Both the position numbers and the translations under genes were made by a program. A DNA stretch of 64,000 nt, taken from contig CM045734.1 of NCBI GenBank assembly GCA_024760905.1, positions 42,173,564 through 42,237,563 of the forward strand. Direction: 5' to 3'. Source of the DNA: Plotosus lineatus. Its lineage: Eukaryota; Chordata; Actinopteri; Siluriformes; Plotosidae. This document shows positions 21,455-32,822 of the stretch, piece after piece; within the stretch, counting starts at the first letter, position 1, and every line of letters starts with the position of its first letter. Below the pieces are notes generated by a model. It ran no database searches and was not told the DNA's origin. It was given only the letters and a program-made list of their open reading frames with translations.

Positions 21455-22146
21455 CCCCTTCGCCCAATGTTGGCAGAGTTGGGCTCATCCTCCCTGCAAC
21501 TCAATCAGGATTAAGAGGTGCCTATCTTAGCCAACTCTGGGCAAAGGCAGAGTACACACTGAACAGATGGTCTGTCCATCACAGGGTTAACAGAGACACG
21601 AATATTCACACTGATGCTAACACCTAGGGTTAATTTGAAAGAAATAATTAGCCCAGTGCAGTGGTGGCCCGGTGGTAAGTTGCTGGGTCATTGATCCCAA
21701 GATTGGGGGTTCAAGCTCCATTCTGAGCAGGTTGTCACTGTCACCCAGTGCAGTTAACTGAGCTATCAAAAGCTGATGATGTCTCTTATGAGAGACATGT
21801 AAAAGAACCATCGCTGACTTTTGTCAAGAGTAGGCTGCGTAGCCGTTAGCGTGTTTCTGCTTTGCAATGGTCTGGCGAGCTGTCCAAGGTGGACTTTGTC
21901 CTTTCCCAGCTGAACTAAGATGGGAGCCAGCCTCCCCACGACCATAATTAGGATTAATGGTTCAGAAAATGAACGAATGAACTAGCCCAGTGACCAAAGG
22001 ACCAAACTGGTTAATCTGGAGAAAACCCTCACAGGCAGAGGAACTTCACACAGAGTCGCAATTGCCAAGCCTGGGACTCAAACACAGGACTCAAAGCCAG
22101 GACCTTCTTGCTGTAAACTGCTAACCACTACAGCACCATGCCACCA
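21455..22146 (-). mobile_element. SINE-III split by a SINE-II
   Basis: Left part (21455-21658) carries the tail module reversed (CAGGATTAAGAGGTGCC, CAGAGTACACACTGAACAG). Right part (21983-22146) carries GGAGAAAACCCTCACAGGCA, CCAGGACCTTCTTGCTG and the head reversed to GCACCATGCCACC. The SINE-II at 21659-21982 separates them cleanly. Confidence 0.78.
21659..21982 (+). mobile_element. SINE-II, full length, inside SINE-III
   Basis: Head CAGTGGTGGCCCGGTGGTAA, B-box GGTTCAAGCTCCA, common body to GTTAGCGTGTTTCTG, then the alternative tail ending GAACGAATGAAC. Flanking repeats TAGCCCAGTG lie at 21649-21658 and 21983-21992. Confidence 0.88.
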
Positions 22147-22228
22147 TAAATCCATACAGAGCAACTGAAACCCTGATTTGAAACCCTTTATCTTCTTATG
22201 TACTGAAAATTTTAAATAATAAAATACA

Positions 22229-22565
22229 TTCATTCATTCTCTGTAACTGCTTAATCTTAGAGTCACAGGGAGGCTGGCGCCCATCCCAGTTGACTCAGGG
22301 TGAGGGCAGAATACACCCTAGACAGCTTGCCAGGCCATCACAGGGCGGAAACACATTGATGGCTATGTGGTCTACTCTTGTTGAAAGTCAGCAATGGTTC
22401 TCTTACATGAACCTCACACCATAGACAGTGAGAGACATGGCCGGCCTTTGATAACCCAGTTAGGTGCACTGGGGGGACAGTGACAACCTTGTGAAGAGTG
22501 GGACTCGAACCCTCAACCTTAGGATCAGTGATCCAACACCTTTACCACCAGGCCACCACTGCCCC
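22229..22565 (-). mobile_element. SINE-II, full length, 12-bp target duplication
   Basis: Begins in plus orientation with (CATT)n, carries the tail module and body, and ends with the head reversed (GGCCACCACTGCCCC). TAATAAAATACA flanks it at 22217-22228 and 22566-22577. Confidence 0.9.
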
Positions 22566-22990
22566 TAATAAAATACAGTAGCTTGTAAACATCTTACTCC
22601 CTGTTGGAATTCAGTAGCTTTCTCTAAATACATGCAATTCCTGTAGGTATTGTTATTCCAAAAACACATCTCAAAGTCAAGATTTATGATTGAAAAATGC
22701 TGCTTCCATCATTTTTTTTATGCTTATAAAAAGCTTATCTAAGCAGAATTTACATTTTCCCAGGGTTTTTGTTTCTGCTGAAGAATTTTTTTTTTCAAAA
22801 AAAAAAAAAAAAAAAAAAGCTTTAAAAGCTTGCAAATAAAATACTGGCTGGGAGAAGCAGTGTGCCATTTGTAATCTGAAGAAATCTGAAGACAAGGCAG
22901 TTGACTGCCTTTGCAAGTCACAGTATAAATGTTCTCATGACTGTTCAACCTGAAGCTGCAGTATTTTTATGTGCTCATACTTATAAATAA

Positions 22991-23232
22991 ACCGGGCAGT
23001 GGTGGTCTAGTGGTATAGGGTGCAGGATCGCTGATCCTAGGTTGAGGGTTCGAGTCCCCACAAGGTTGACAAGGTCCGCAGAAGAAATAAAAAGTCTTTT
23101 ATTTTGAAAAATGACCAGATTCTCTTGGTTATATGTCGGTTATTTGTAAGGGCATCCGACATAAAAACCTATGCCAAATCAAACGCGCGAATCATTCGCT
23201 GTGGCGGCCCCTGAAAAAGCCGAAAGGAAATC
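22991..23232 (+). mobile_element. SINE-I with replaced central body
   Basis: The head is typical (GGCAGTGGTGGTCTAGTGGT, GGTTCGAGTCCCC), and so is the 3' end (AAGGGCATCCGACATAAAAA, TTCGCTGTGGCGGCCCCTG). The middle, about 23060-23145, is unrelated sequence (GAAGAAATAAAAAGTCTTTT and on) in place of the usual body. Confidence 0.75.
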
Positions 23233-26200
23233 ATCATCGTATGGTTAGACCTGGGTAGAATGTAAGGTTATAGTCTTCAAGTGTGAAGATACTTGCTTGA
23301 AATCAAATGTAGAGTATTTATTTACTTTGCTGAATGGAATGGAATGAAGGATAGGACTGCTTTTGGCCTGTAGGCCTTGATTCTGACACCTGACATCAAT
23401 TGGCCAAGCTCATTTATTATTGCATTTGCTTTTCTGGCTTAAGGAGAATTTGATGGTACATTAACTCTGCAGATCAAGCTGCACCAGAGGTCAAAATCAT
23501 GAAAAAGTCATGAAATTATAACAGTTTTAAATGACTGAGCTTTATTTTTTCACGCAGCGGTAACATGTGTAAGCAGTTTGTCTTACAGACTTTAAACTCT
23601 GAAGTAGTTTGTTTCAATCATTGAGGATTATTGTGAATGTACTGTAATGGTCAATGGCTATGCCAATGTCAAGGACACCGTTGTGTTATAGACAGTCACG
23701 ATCACAAGCTGATCTGAGCCAACACCAGAACTTAAAGGTTGCTTAAAAGTCATGCTGGGACTGTTGGAGAAAAGATAAAGTCCTTTCAGAATAAAAGCAA
23801 TTTATGTGGGACCTTGATAAGAAAGGAATTCATATCGGGAACCTTCCAAAGTACACAGTTGTGATAAAAAGGTAAAATAATGGGAGCTTACGCAATCCCA
23901 TAAAAAAATCTGCCCGATTTTGTTTTACTGTTTAAACACATGACAGAAAATATCAATAAAACATTTTCTTTTCTGCAGTTCTTCATCCATATGCCTCCAT
24001 TGCCTCAAAGAACTTGAAGATTCTCAGAACTGCATCTTCATAATACATAATTAATAAGTCGTGCTGCACTGCAGCTTGGTTGCCTGCCAAAGAGAAACTT
24101 TTTATTTTTGCATACATGAACTTCACAGGAGATATTCAGGTGAAAATGACATCCGGGGAGTGTTTGGGCCTCTTTTGAAAATTATCTAATTGGAAACATC
24201 ACTCTGGTAATTTTTTTCAAGCGAAATTCTTTTCAAAGAAAATGCGATTTTTATTTTCTTTTTTCAAAACACACACTAAGCCCATACAATCCGGTGTGCA
24301 GCAATACTGAAGGGACATCTTCCACTCCTCTGGATGAGCATTAGAAAACAACCCATATATTTCATGAGCTAAATTTCATGATATTCATTTGTGAGCAAAA
24401 GTGAACACACCCCTTAAACCGTCACACATTTTCTAGTCTAACAACCTCAAATTGAAATTGAATTTATTAAGACTAAACACTAATAATTTACAAGATTGTG
24501 TCACATTTCCCTCCGTTTTTTAAAAAGAATTTGATATACTTTGATCATCATGGAGAAAACTAAGAACTTTTCATACTGCAATCAGATCTTGACTGAATTT
24601 TTAAGAGCTCATGTTAGATGAGGTACCACTGTATATTGCAGCCAGTAATAGACAAGTGTCCTTTATAGCAATTTTTCCACGATACGAGCTTCGGACCCAC
24701 CAAAAACATCTGCTCCATCCAACGAGCAAAAATTCACTTTACGAACTTCCACACACAACAATAGTGTTTACTGCACTTCATATAATTTTCTCAGTGCTTT
24801 TTCCTTACACCATAGCGTGACAATGAGAGCACCACTGCCAACTACTGGAGTGGATGCGCAGTCATACTTAATTCTCATACAGTATGGCAAAAAAATGCAC
24901 CCCCCCCCCATGTCTATGTGACATACTGTCTTTTTGAGTCTTAATACTGCAATGCTGTTCCTTCAACGGATATTATCTCGCACCGACCATGGTTTAATGT
25001 ACTAGTTTGGTATATCTATTTATACATACACACACATAAACCAATGGGTTGCTCAAGTATCAGACTCGTGATTGTGCAGGTGCACATGCCTACATGTATA
25101 TTAATAGTTTTCAAAATATGCACAAAAAGTACACAATTTCAAAGCATATTGTACAGAAGGCATATATGACTAAATATAGTGTCCAACTGAGAAGTATCAC
25201 TCTGGGATGACACTTGGTTAAGCAGAGTTCAAGACTTATATACAAGCTACAAAAGCTTTTCGATACAAAGAACTTTCAACATTTCTAAATTTGTGGTCCT
25301 CGGTTTTGTTCCCCCTGGAAAATTTTAAGTACTTTTTTCTGGGAATAAAATTGTAAATTCCAAGTTACCCCTAACGTGTACCGGTATATCAGCGCATGAC
25401 ACTGTAATTCATAATGAAAGAAATAGGCTTAGGGTGGATGTGGAGGCTTTCCTGAGAACACGACAGACACAATGTGGGAATTCATTCTCATCTTATCACA
25501 GAGCATCAATTATAGTTTAAAGCAAGTATTGTAAATATTGTAAGATTAATTAAAAGAAGGATTTTTTGTTTGCTAGGGTTTTGTTTTGAATTTTTAATAG
25601 ATGATATAAACAGATGAATGTGACGTAGTACATGCTTCAACCACTTCAAGAAACATTCATTTTTTTTGTCAGAACAAATGTGGTGGAGGACAAGCATTTC
25701 CATATTCCTGTCCTCGTTTCACTGGTTGGCTTTGTTTATTCTCAACATCTACTCTGATAGAAATTTTGTTCCAGTCATGGGCTATTAAAGTCTCATATAC
25801 TTCAGGATGCTAGACATCCGTTTTGAACTTCCAGGAGAGAATAAATGTTGTCAATTACGAAATATGAACACTTCAGTGAACTTATTTGTCCTTATTCAGA
25901 TGACAAATTATTATAAATTCATGTAATTGACCACAGACTCTGTGCTATAGGACCTACAGTGGTTTAAGTTTAAAATTCTAAATCACTGAACTTATGGGTT
26001 CTCGAACAGCGCTCTGTGTTTGTTTGCAGGGTCAATCAGTTAACAACTACCGCCCAAGAAATTTGTCCCCCTCTCCACTCAGACACTTCACTACTCTGTG
26101 AAGCACTTCAGGGGAACATAGTTCTCTTTCTATCATTTTAAACTTTACCTGATATCCAGGCGTTTGTTTCTTTAAATCTCATTCTCACCTTTCGGTACAC

Positions 26201-26930
26201 TTCCATGACCCAGTAATCGTCTCTTGCGATTTCATTTCTAAAATGAAAGACACAACTGAATTCCACCTCACTTCCATACACACAGAACGTTAAATCATCT
26301 CACTTGAACTTTATCACCTTTATTTTTCTTCAAAAGCCAGCTCAAAGTCTGTGTTAAATCTCACCTCTCAGAGCTAAAATAATTCAACAATTCAGACAGC
26401 TATAGGATAAAAAGAACACAGATCAGAACACAGAACTCTCTCTCTTTCTTTCTCTCTCTCTCACACACAGAGCTACAACCAGTGTCTCAAAGCATATGCC
26501 TATTACACTTTCTGTGCCAATCAGACTCAACCCTTAGCAGATTTCTTTTAAACTAAGCCACAAATTTAACACCTCATCTCAGATTTTAGTGAGCCAGCTA
26601 TACCATCAACTACCGAATTTTTAAATTTATATATACTCTAACATTTTGCCACATTTATTATGACGTATCGTGATTTGATGCCAAATTGTGACAGAACATG
26701 GGAATAGTAGTTGAACGTAACAGTGTAAACAGACCTTGAAACATCATCATGGGGGATCCTGATGAATTTAGAAACAAGTAGTTCAAGCTGCATCTCTTGA
26801 CTACATCCTGCCTCCCTTTTATACTGCAATTGTGCTCCAAGCATTGTCAAATTGTGATTCAAAAAATAATATTTTGAATTCATAAAAGTCATGCTCCAGT
26901 GTAAACCCAGGGTCAGCAAAATGAATAGCA
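23233..26930. other. Repeat-poor intergenic DNA downstream of cox7c
   Basis: No recognisable coding exon, RNA gene or TE end. A stretch near 24390-24420 (GCAAAAGTGAACACACCCCT) resembles the end of a Tc1-type element, but no partner end was found. Short frames (24611-24820 plus, 26638-26931 minus) have no known motif. Confidence 0.5.
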
Positions 26931-26934
26931 AAGA

Positions 26935-27030
26935 GTAGAAATTAGCATATTATATTTTATTTACAAATTAGCATTAAGGGAACCACATCTGAAGAACGAA
27001 GAGAGCCGTTGTGGAAACATTCACAATGAC
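26935..27030 (-). other. cox7c: Probable cox7c 3' UTR exon
   Basis: On the minus strand a strong acceptor (CTGTGCTTTGTGTTCCAG, AG at 27032-27031) opens a segment of about 95 bases ending near an AATAAA. Mammalian COX7C has a third, largely untranslated exon, so the arrangement fits. The donor after the stop codon (a GT shortly after 29232) was not pinned down. This is inference, to be tested with cDNA. Confidence 0.5.
26956..26961 (-). terminator. AATAAA polyadenylation signal, candidate for cox7c
   Basis: Reverse of TTTATT at 26956-26961, inside the candidate 3' UTR exon about 70 bases after the acceptor. Confidence 0.5.
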
Positions 27031-27532
27031 CTGGAACACAAAGCACAGGATGTCACAACAGCATAAGCACTTGATACAAATAGTAACACTATTTTCAATC
27101 AATACATTTTCTGAAATTCAGACAATAAAAGATCCAATAAAAGAATAATGTGCACTGCATGGTCAGTGTGTCAGAACCTATGTAATATTGTATAGTTTAT
27201 AAAGTGAAAATGTAAAGTGGAAATCCATTTGAGTTTTGGTCTAATTTCACACTCACTAAGGTATTGGCTTACATGAAATAGCACTGCAAATTCTATTGGA
27301 AGCTTACATATAGTTTAAAATGTATGAGTAAATAATACATGCAACATTAATATAATTCTTATTTTAAAAAAAATGAGCAAAAAGAAAGTTGAGCTGTTTC
27401 TGTAACAGGGCCTGTTGTCCCATATGTAAAGTTGCAGCATGTTCATCTCGAGCCACTCAGCACAAGAGATTTTCAGTCCCTTAAATATATTTTGTTTGAA
27501 AAATAAATCAAATGCCAGTCATACTCGTATTA

Positions 27533-27605
27533 TCATTCATTCATTTTCTGAGCTGCTTATTCCTAATTAGGATTGTGGGGAGGCTGGCGCCCACCTCAGC
27601 CAATT
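27533..27605 (-). repeat. SINE-II/III tail fragment
   Basis: ATTCATTCATTTTCTGAGCT followed by CCTAATTAGGATTG and GGGGAGGCTGGCGCCCAC. The head and body are absent. It lies within the presumed second intron of cox7c. Confidence 0.75.
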
Positions 27606-28586
27606 TTACGATTCTACAACAATCTATATATAAATTACTGTGCTTTAATATTTTCTCAGAGTTTTAATCAAACTTCAAATGCAATTTATAATTTGCAGTC
27701 ATGGCAATATAAATATAAAACTCATTTACACACTACAACAAACAAATGTTCTTTCTCAACATGGCTATAACAGAAGCGTTAACAACCGCTGGTCAGTGGC
27801 GTAGCATTGAAAACAAAACCTTTCACCAACATCAAGCGACAATGGAGTGGCGTATTTATTTAAAGTGGATTCTCTGTTTCTACTCTAGATTGTACTGCTG
27901 CTCCTTAAAATGAAAAGATGCACATCCATAAAATAAGTGAGCTGCATGGCATGAACATTCTTCTACATGCAAGTAAAACTTCTGAGGAATGTAGACATTA
28001 TGCAGTTTTTGTATTTTGAAATACACTTACAATATTTCAAAAGGTTTGGCCATTTACAACATTTAAGCTTTTTAATAGGAATGACTTTTAATCTTATTCT
28101 CAGTTTAGCCTGAAAAAAAAAAATGCAGTTGCTTCCAGTAAGGAGGATTTCATTGCTCTAATTGTTAATTCCATTGTTTGGGTATACAGGCTCATGGCAC
28201 TGTTAGGGCTTTCGACTCCAGGGGCAGCTGATCACCACTGGTTCGTTTTCATAGCCGATATCCATCACATAAAGCAAAGAAAACAGCTTTGCCTTGACCC
28301 ATGTGATGTACAGAGCACACAAGATTTCACAAGAAGCCGATGTCTCTCGCACAACTCCATACCGTATACATTATATTTTCCTACCCATCCGGTTTGCAGA
28401 AAATGTTGGATAACCAAGATAATCGTTTTTAAAATTTTTACTACGTTACATAGCCTAACATCTGACATTCTTCATTATTAAACCTTGACATCCTGGTGTG
28501 ATGATTTGATGTGCCAACTTAAGTTTTAAAGTTGAGTTGTAAAGCTTCTAACACCAGTTAATGTACTGAGGATCTTGATGGATTAG

Positions 28587-28589
<3 letters not shown>

Positions 28590-28635
<46 letters not shown>
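28590..28635. repeat. (CA)n microsatellite in cox7c intron 2
   Basis: About 23 CA units between the stop codon and the candidate 3' UTR exon. Confidence 0.97.
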
Positions 28636-28637
<2 letters not shown>

Positions 28638-29231
28638 CATGAAAAGAGCACAGCCCAACTGAGCCACAATCTTGCATTTGAAAATATTATACTGTTTGTC
28701 AGTGATTTGAAGCAGGTTACATCAATCACATTTTCAAACAGACAAATATAACTTTAAAATCTTGATTTAGATTGTTTTTCTTGTGTAGTATAAAAGAGTA
28801 CACATCTACAGAGCACAGTTTACCTTTAGTTCTGTGTAGTATGTACTGAATGTGTGATTTAAACTGACACCATTAGCTCCGCAGTGCTAGAACATCTCAA
28901 TCTGCAGGGCTCAAATGACCTGCCTGTGGTCACAATTAGAATATATATATATATACATATATATATATTAGAATCTCATGTGTCTGTTAATCTTTTCTCC
29001 ACATGTGAACTCACTTCTTAAGGTTTTCTGAAGTTAAACTTTATTCACATTTGCTCTAACTGCTCATGGTACCTTACTGGGGCGATCACACGATAACACA
29101 CATAATCCAGTCATTAAGTCAACACCAAGCCATCCCACCCCATCACAGCTGTCTGAAGATACTCAGTGTAGATGCTATGTTTAGAAATTACAATAATAAT
29201 GAATGTGTACCATATTAGATCAGCTACAGCA

Positions 29232-30547
29232 TCACTTCTTCAAGATCTGGTGCCTGACTACGATGAAGGGGAAAACAAAGCCACTGCCGAAGAACGCTGC
29301 CATTAACCCCAGAAGCTTCCACTTGTTCTCTACAGAGAACGGCAGGTTCTGCAAGATAATAAATATCACTCGAATAAAAACCTCTGTGCAAAGAAAATTG
29401 GCTTCATGACTATCTCCCTGCTTTACACAGGATCTTCAGGCTGTGTGTGTGTGCATGGTGATGAGTGTTGGATTGGACATATAGGTAACCATAATAAAAC
29501 AGTTTAATTTTTTTCAGCAGATTGTGAGCTCCTCCAGGTTTTAGGGTATAAAAGATTTTGCTGAAGGTGAAAATGTGAGAATTATTAAACAACAAAACAA
29601 GTAATTTACAATTTAACTACAAAATATAGTGAATTTAATTGAATTAAAATTAAAATTACACACACATACAGATTTAATGTACTTGAATGTAGTGATTGCA
29701 AGGAATGTGGAGGAATGGTGGAGGTCAATATTAGCTCAATTACATTACTTTAGGATTCAGGTAAAGAAAGCAAGGGAGGAAATGACGCAATCTAATTTCA
29801 AACGAAACAATGTTTACTCAACCTATAAACTTGATGTTAGCATCACTTTCAAAGCGTTTTCTAGCCATTTCGATTTTTGTACTATTTTCCACGTATCTCG
29901 GAAACTTAAACGTGTCTATGCCTTTATACATTACCAATATTAATTTCAACTGAATTTTAATTAGTACTGTGATCGTGTTCCTGTTGAACAGGATATAGCG
30001 ATTAGCATGCTAACAGATTTAACATTAGAATATTGTCGACACTATTCCTGTTAAGTAACGCAGTTATTTTTAACAAAAGGTGAAGTTTTCAAAATAAACA
30101 AAAAAAATTATACGACATACTAGTTAAAATTTAAAGATACGAGTCGCTGAAGTGTAAAAAATTTGCAGTAATACCGTGCAATAATAAAGGGCGCTTAGCT
30201 TCACATGAGGAAGTAGGTTATTTCAGGAGATATTCGTTAAATAAAACTAAACTACATCTTTGTGAAAGAAGAATATTACAGATGATAAATAAAGTGTTAT
30301 GTCGTTAGGTATCCAGCTGTCGGTTAAAATGTTCATTAACATTAGTTAATATTCATTCAGGACTGTTGACCTCCAAAGAGTCTCCGGGTCTAAGACCAGG
30401 CCCCGCTAGCTAAAGCTAACTCCGTGTCCATCGCTGAAGTAAATTTATTATATTTTAAAGCATGGTCGGTACCTGTCCTGGTCCCTCAGCGTAGTGAGAC
30501 GCGCGGACAGCGGAGGTCGTGAATCTGCGGACGGCTTGGCCAAGCAT
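29232..30547 (-). CDS. cox7c: Cytochrome c oxidase subunit 7C, mitochondrial (two coding exons)
   Basis: Exon 1 (30547-30473) encodes [20 protein letters not shown] then EGPGQ and ends at a GT donor. Exon 2 (29348-29232) follows a TTATCTTGCAG acceptor and encodes [38 protein letters not shown] and a TGA stop. The intron is 1,124 bp, phase 0. The product is 63 residues, the usual vertebrate length. COX7C is a small nuclear-encoded subunit of respiratory complex IV in the mitochondrial inner membrane. Residues 1-16 form an Arg-rich, acid-free presequence, cleaved before the conserved SHY. Residues about 37-56 form the single transmembrane helix, with the basic RHQILKK end beyond it. No frame damage, and introns rule out a retrocopy. 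The start is set by the presequence. Confidence 0.96.
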
Positions 30548-30720
30548 GTTGCACCTATTGATAACTGCTGCTAACTTTCAGGGAAAATGTCAACCCGAGC
30601 TTCTCGACACTTAGCTTCTCTCACCAACTTTGAGCCGAACAGCCTCATGGGAAAATAATGTAATCGCAAACGCTTGTGGGAAATTGAGTTCTCTTATGAC
30701 GTGACCTCACTGAGTATGAA
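30548..30720 (-). promoter_or_regulatory. cox7c: Likely cox7c promoter and 5' UTR
   Basis: The 170 bp upstream of the ATG is richer in GC and CpG than its surroundings and lacks a clear TATA box, as expected for a housekeeping respiratory gene. A CRE/ATF-like TGACGTGA lies at 30697-30704 on the plus strand, and a GTGGGAAATTGAG stretch nearby resembles a ZNF143/Staf-type half site. The transcription start is not determined. Factor assignments are motif guesses. Confidence 0.45.
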
Positions 30721-31366
30721 TGAAAATAAACCTTGGTATAATATTAATATAAAAATATTTGTATTCGAATAAAACTAAATTTGATATCGAAACAAGCGGA
30801 CCACCCCTTATTTTTTGTCTCTCGGCTGATATATGAGCTATCAAAATTATATGAACATTTCATGATGTTTAACTATACAGTATTTACAACACAGAATAGA
30901 ATTGGGAAACTGAGAAAACGCATATCATAGGATGAGGGGTTCAAGCCCCCGAATTGGTGAGGGAACTTTTGTTTTCATGTTCTCCCTGTTATTGAGCTAC
31001 TTTCCAACAGCTGCTCCTGTTTTTCCACAGTTTAAACACAAACACATAATTTATCTATCTATTTATTTACTTATATAATATATATCTATGTATGTATGTA
31101 TTTATGTATGTATGTATATGTATTATTGTATATGTATCTATTTTGCACCCCCTACTTTACTTCAAGAGCCTGTAACAGTGAATTTCTCCATTGTGAGATT
31201 AATAAAGCTGTATCTTATCTTATCTTATTAGGATTTTGAATTGTACAGTATTTCGATTGCCCCTTGGTCAGGAATGGCCAACCAGTCAGAGACCAAGAGC
31301 TACATTTTAAACAGTGTTACCACAAAGCCACATCATACACATGCACATCTCTCTTTCTCTCTCTCA

Positions 31367-31372
<6 letters not shown>

Positions 31373-31402
<30 letters not shown>
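31373..31402. repeat. (CT)n/(CA)n inside hAT-2
   Basis: CT-rich run from about 31350, then about 14 CA units. Confidence 0.95.
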
Positions 31403-31405
<3 letters not shown>

Positions 31406-31459
31406 GCACAGCCAGATTTATTTTAAATCCACACACCAACATTCTCATAAAATTCTCAC

Positions 31460-32356
31460 ATCTTTGAAGGTAAGAATGTAATTGTGATTCAATAGCCGTG
31501 TTAATGTCCGACTATCTGTGTTCAACAATGTGGCGGGACAGTTGGTCGTCGGATACCATGTGTTTTAGTTTGTTGTTTTCAGGAGACAAGATTACAAGAC
31601 AAAGTTGAGGCCAGCGATGTTGTATGGTTTAGAAACAGTGGCGCTGAGGAAAAGACAGGAGGCAGAGCTGAAGGTAGCGGAGATGAAAATGTTGAGATTC
31701 TCTTTGGGAGTAACGAGGATGGATAGGATCAGGAATGAGCACATCAGAGGGACAGCACATGTAAGAGATTTTGGAGACAAAGTCAGAGAGGCTAGATTGA
31801 GATGGTTTGGACATGTACAGAGGAGGGATAGTGAGTATATTGGTAGTAGGATGCTGAGGTTGGAACTACCAGGCAGAAGGCCTAGAGGAAGACCAAAGAG
31901 AAGATTTATGGATGTGGTGAAGGAAGACATGAAGGTAGTTGGTGTAAGAGAAGAAGATGCAGAGGATAGGGTGAGATGGAGACAGAAGATTCGCTGTTGC
32001 GACCCCTGAAGGGAAAAGCTGATAGGAAAAGGAGACAAGATTTCAGCATCACTGAGGCATTTTTAACGAACTTTTCTTCATTTTTTGACTTTTTGGCTCG
32101 TGCAATGCTCCAAGCCAGTTGATACGATGCAAGCATTACAGTGTCTGAGCACTTTGTACATTTTTGGAAAAGCTATCTGCTTTTCTGCCTGACATTTCAA
32201 AGTCAACAACTTGTGCTTGTGAAGTTCAGTCCCATTAGTAAGTTCCTGGCTGAAGTTAGCATGGAGTGAGCTGAAGTGGCGCTGATGAGTTGAAGCTTTG
32301 AAATGCGCTAATGATGCCTGACATAAGGCAGAATGGCTTGCTATTACTTTAAACAA
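31460..32356 (-). pseudogene. hAT-2 transposase N-terminal part with BED-type zinc finger
   Basis: Reading from 32356 leftward, LCQASLAHFKASTHQRHFSS LH is a BED-like finger remnant (C..., then H-x5-H; the first Cys is changed). It is followed by LTNGTELHKHKLLTLKCQAE and, in another frame, LASYQLAWSIARAKKSKNEE. The LINE at 31594-32029 interrupts the next codons. Beyond it LSRHIVEHR-stop-SDINTAIESQL continues the same protein. The catalytic core and C-terminus are absent. It is related in style to ZBED5/FAM200-like hAT proteins. Confidence 0.8.
31594..32029 (+). mobile_element. RTE-a LINE 3' end inserted in hAT-2
   Basis: A continuous frame (31605-32009) reads MRPAMLYGLETVALRKRQEA, MKMLRFSLGVTRMDRIRNEH and WFGHVQRRDSEYIGSRMLRL and ends RCCDP-stop. 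Flanking repeats AGGAGACAAGATT are exact (31581-31593 and 32030-32042). The native RCGDP has become RCCDP. Confidence 0.93.
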
Positions 32357-32689
32357 AATATAAACTTTACAACCCTGTTAAAAATGTCCTGTGTTCATCT
32401 TCATATTTTCTTTTTCACTGTGCATTTTTTCCTCTGCCATGAAGAGCTAACTTGACACAAATTGTTTACTTAAATGATCTCGCCCATACTGGGAAGCTTT
32501 GTTTTATTTTCATCTCATGGATTTAATGAAAATACCATATTGAACTCAAGCGAAGCAAACGTATGTTAAAAAACCACACAAACTTCAATTTGAACGTAAG
32601 AGCCGCATGAAACCAGGCAAAGAGCCGCATTTAACTAGGGAGCCGTGGGTTGGTCACCCTTGCCCTCGGTGATAATGTGATTGGTTGTG

Positions 32690-32822
32690 TGTCTGAATTG
32701 GCCCTGTGATGATCTGGCTAACTGTTCAGGGTGTATCTACCCTCGTCTGGAGTCAAATGGGATGGGCTCCAGCTTCCCCATGATCTTCATAACGGATAAA
32801 GCAGTTCAGAAAATTAATTATT
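32690..32822 (+). repeat. SINE-III-type 3' module fragment
   Basis: GTTCAGGGTGTATCTACCCT, then GGGATGGGCTCCAGC and AACGGATAAAGCAGTTCAGA. The head is missing. Confidence 0.65.

Larger units (their letters stand above)
31269..32662 (-). mobile_element. hAT transposon (hAT-2), split by a LINE
   Basis: The left end CAGGAATGGCCAACCAGTCA and the reverse of the right end (GGGTTGGTCACCCTTG) are imperfect inverted repeats, with GAGCCGCAT-type subterminal motifs near 32600-32640. Flanking octamers CCCTTGGT (31261-31268) and CCCTCGGT (32663-32670) differ at one base, which fits an aged 8-bp hAT duplication. Confidence 0.82.

Noticed and set aside
24390..24480. Possible Tc1 terminal repeat (GTGAACACACCCC)
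   Set aside because: No matching inverted partner or transposase within several kb.
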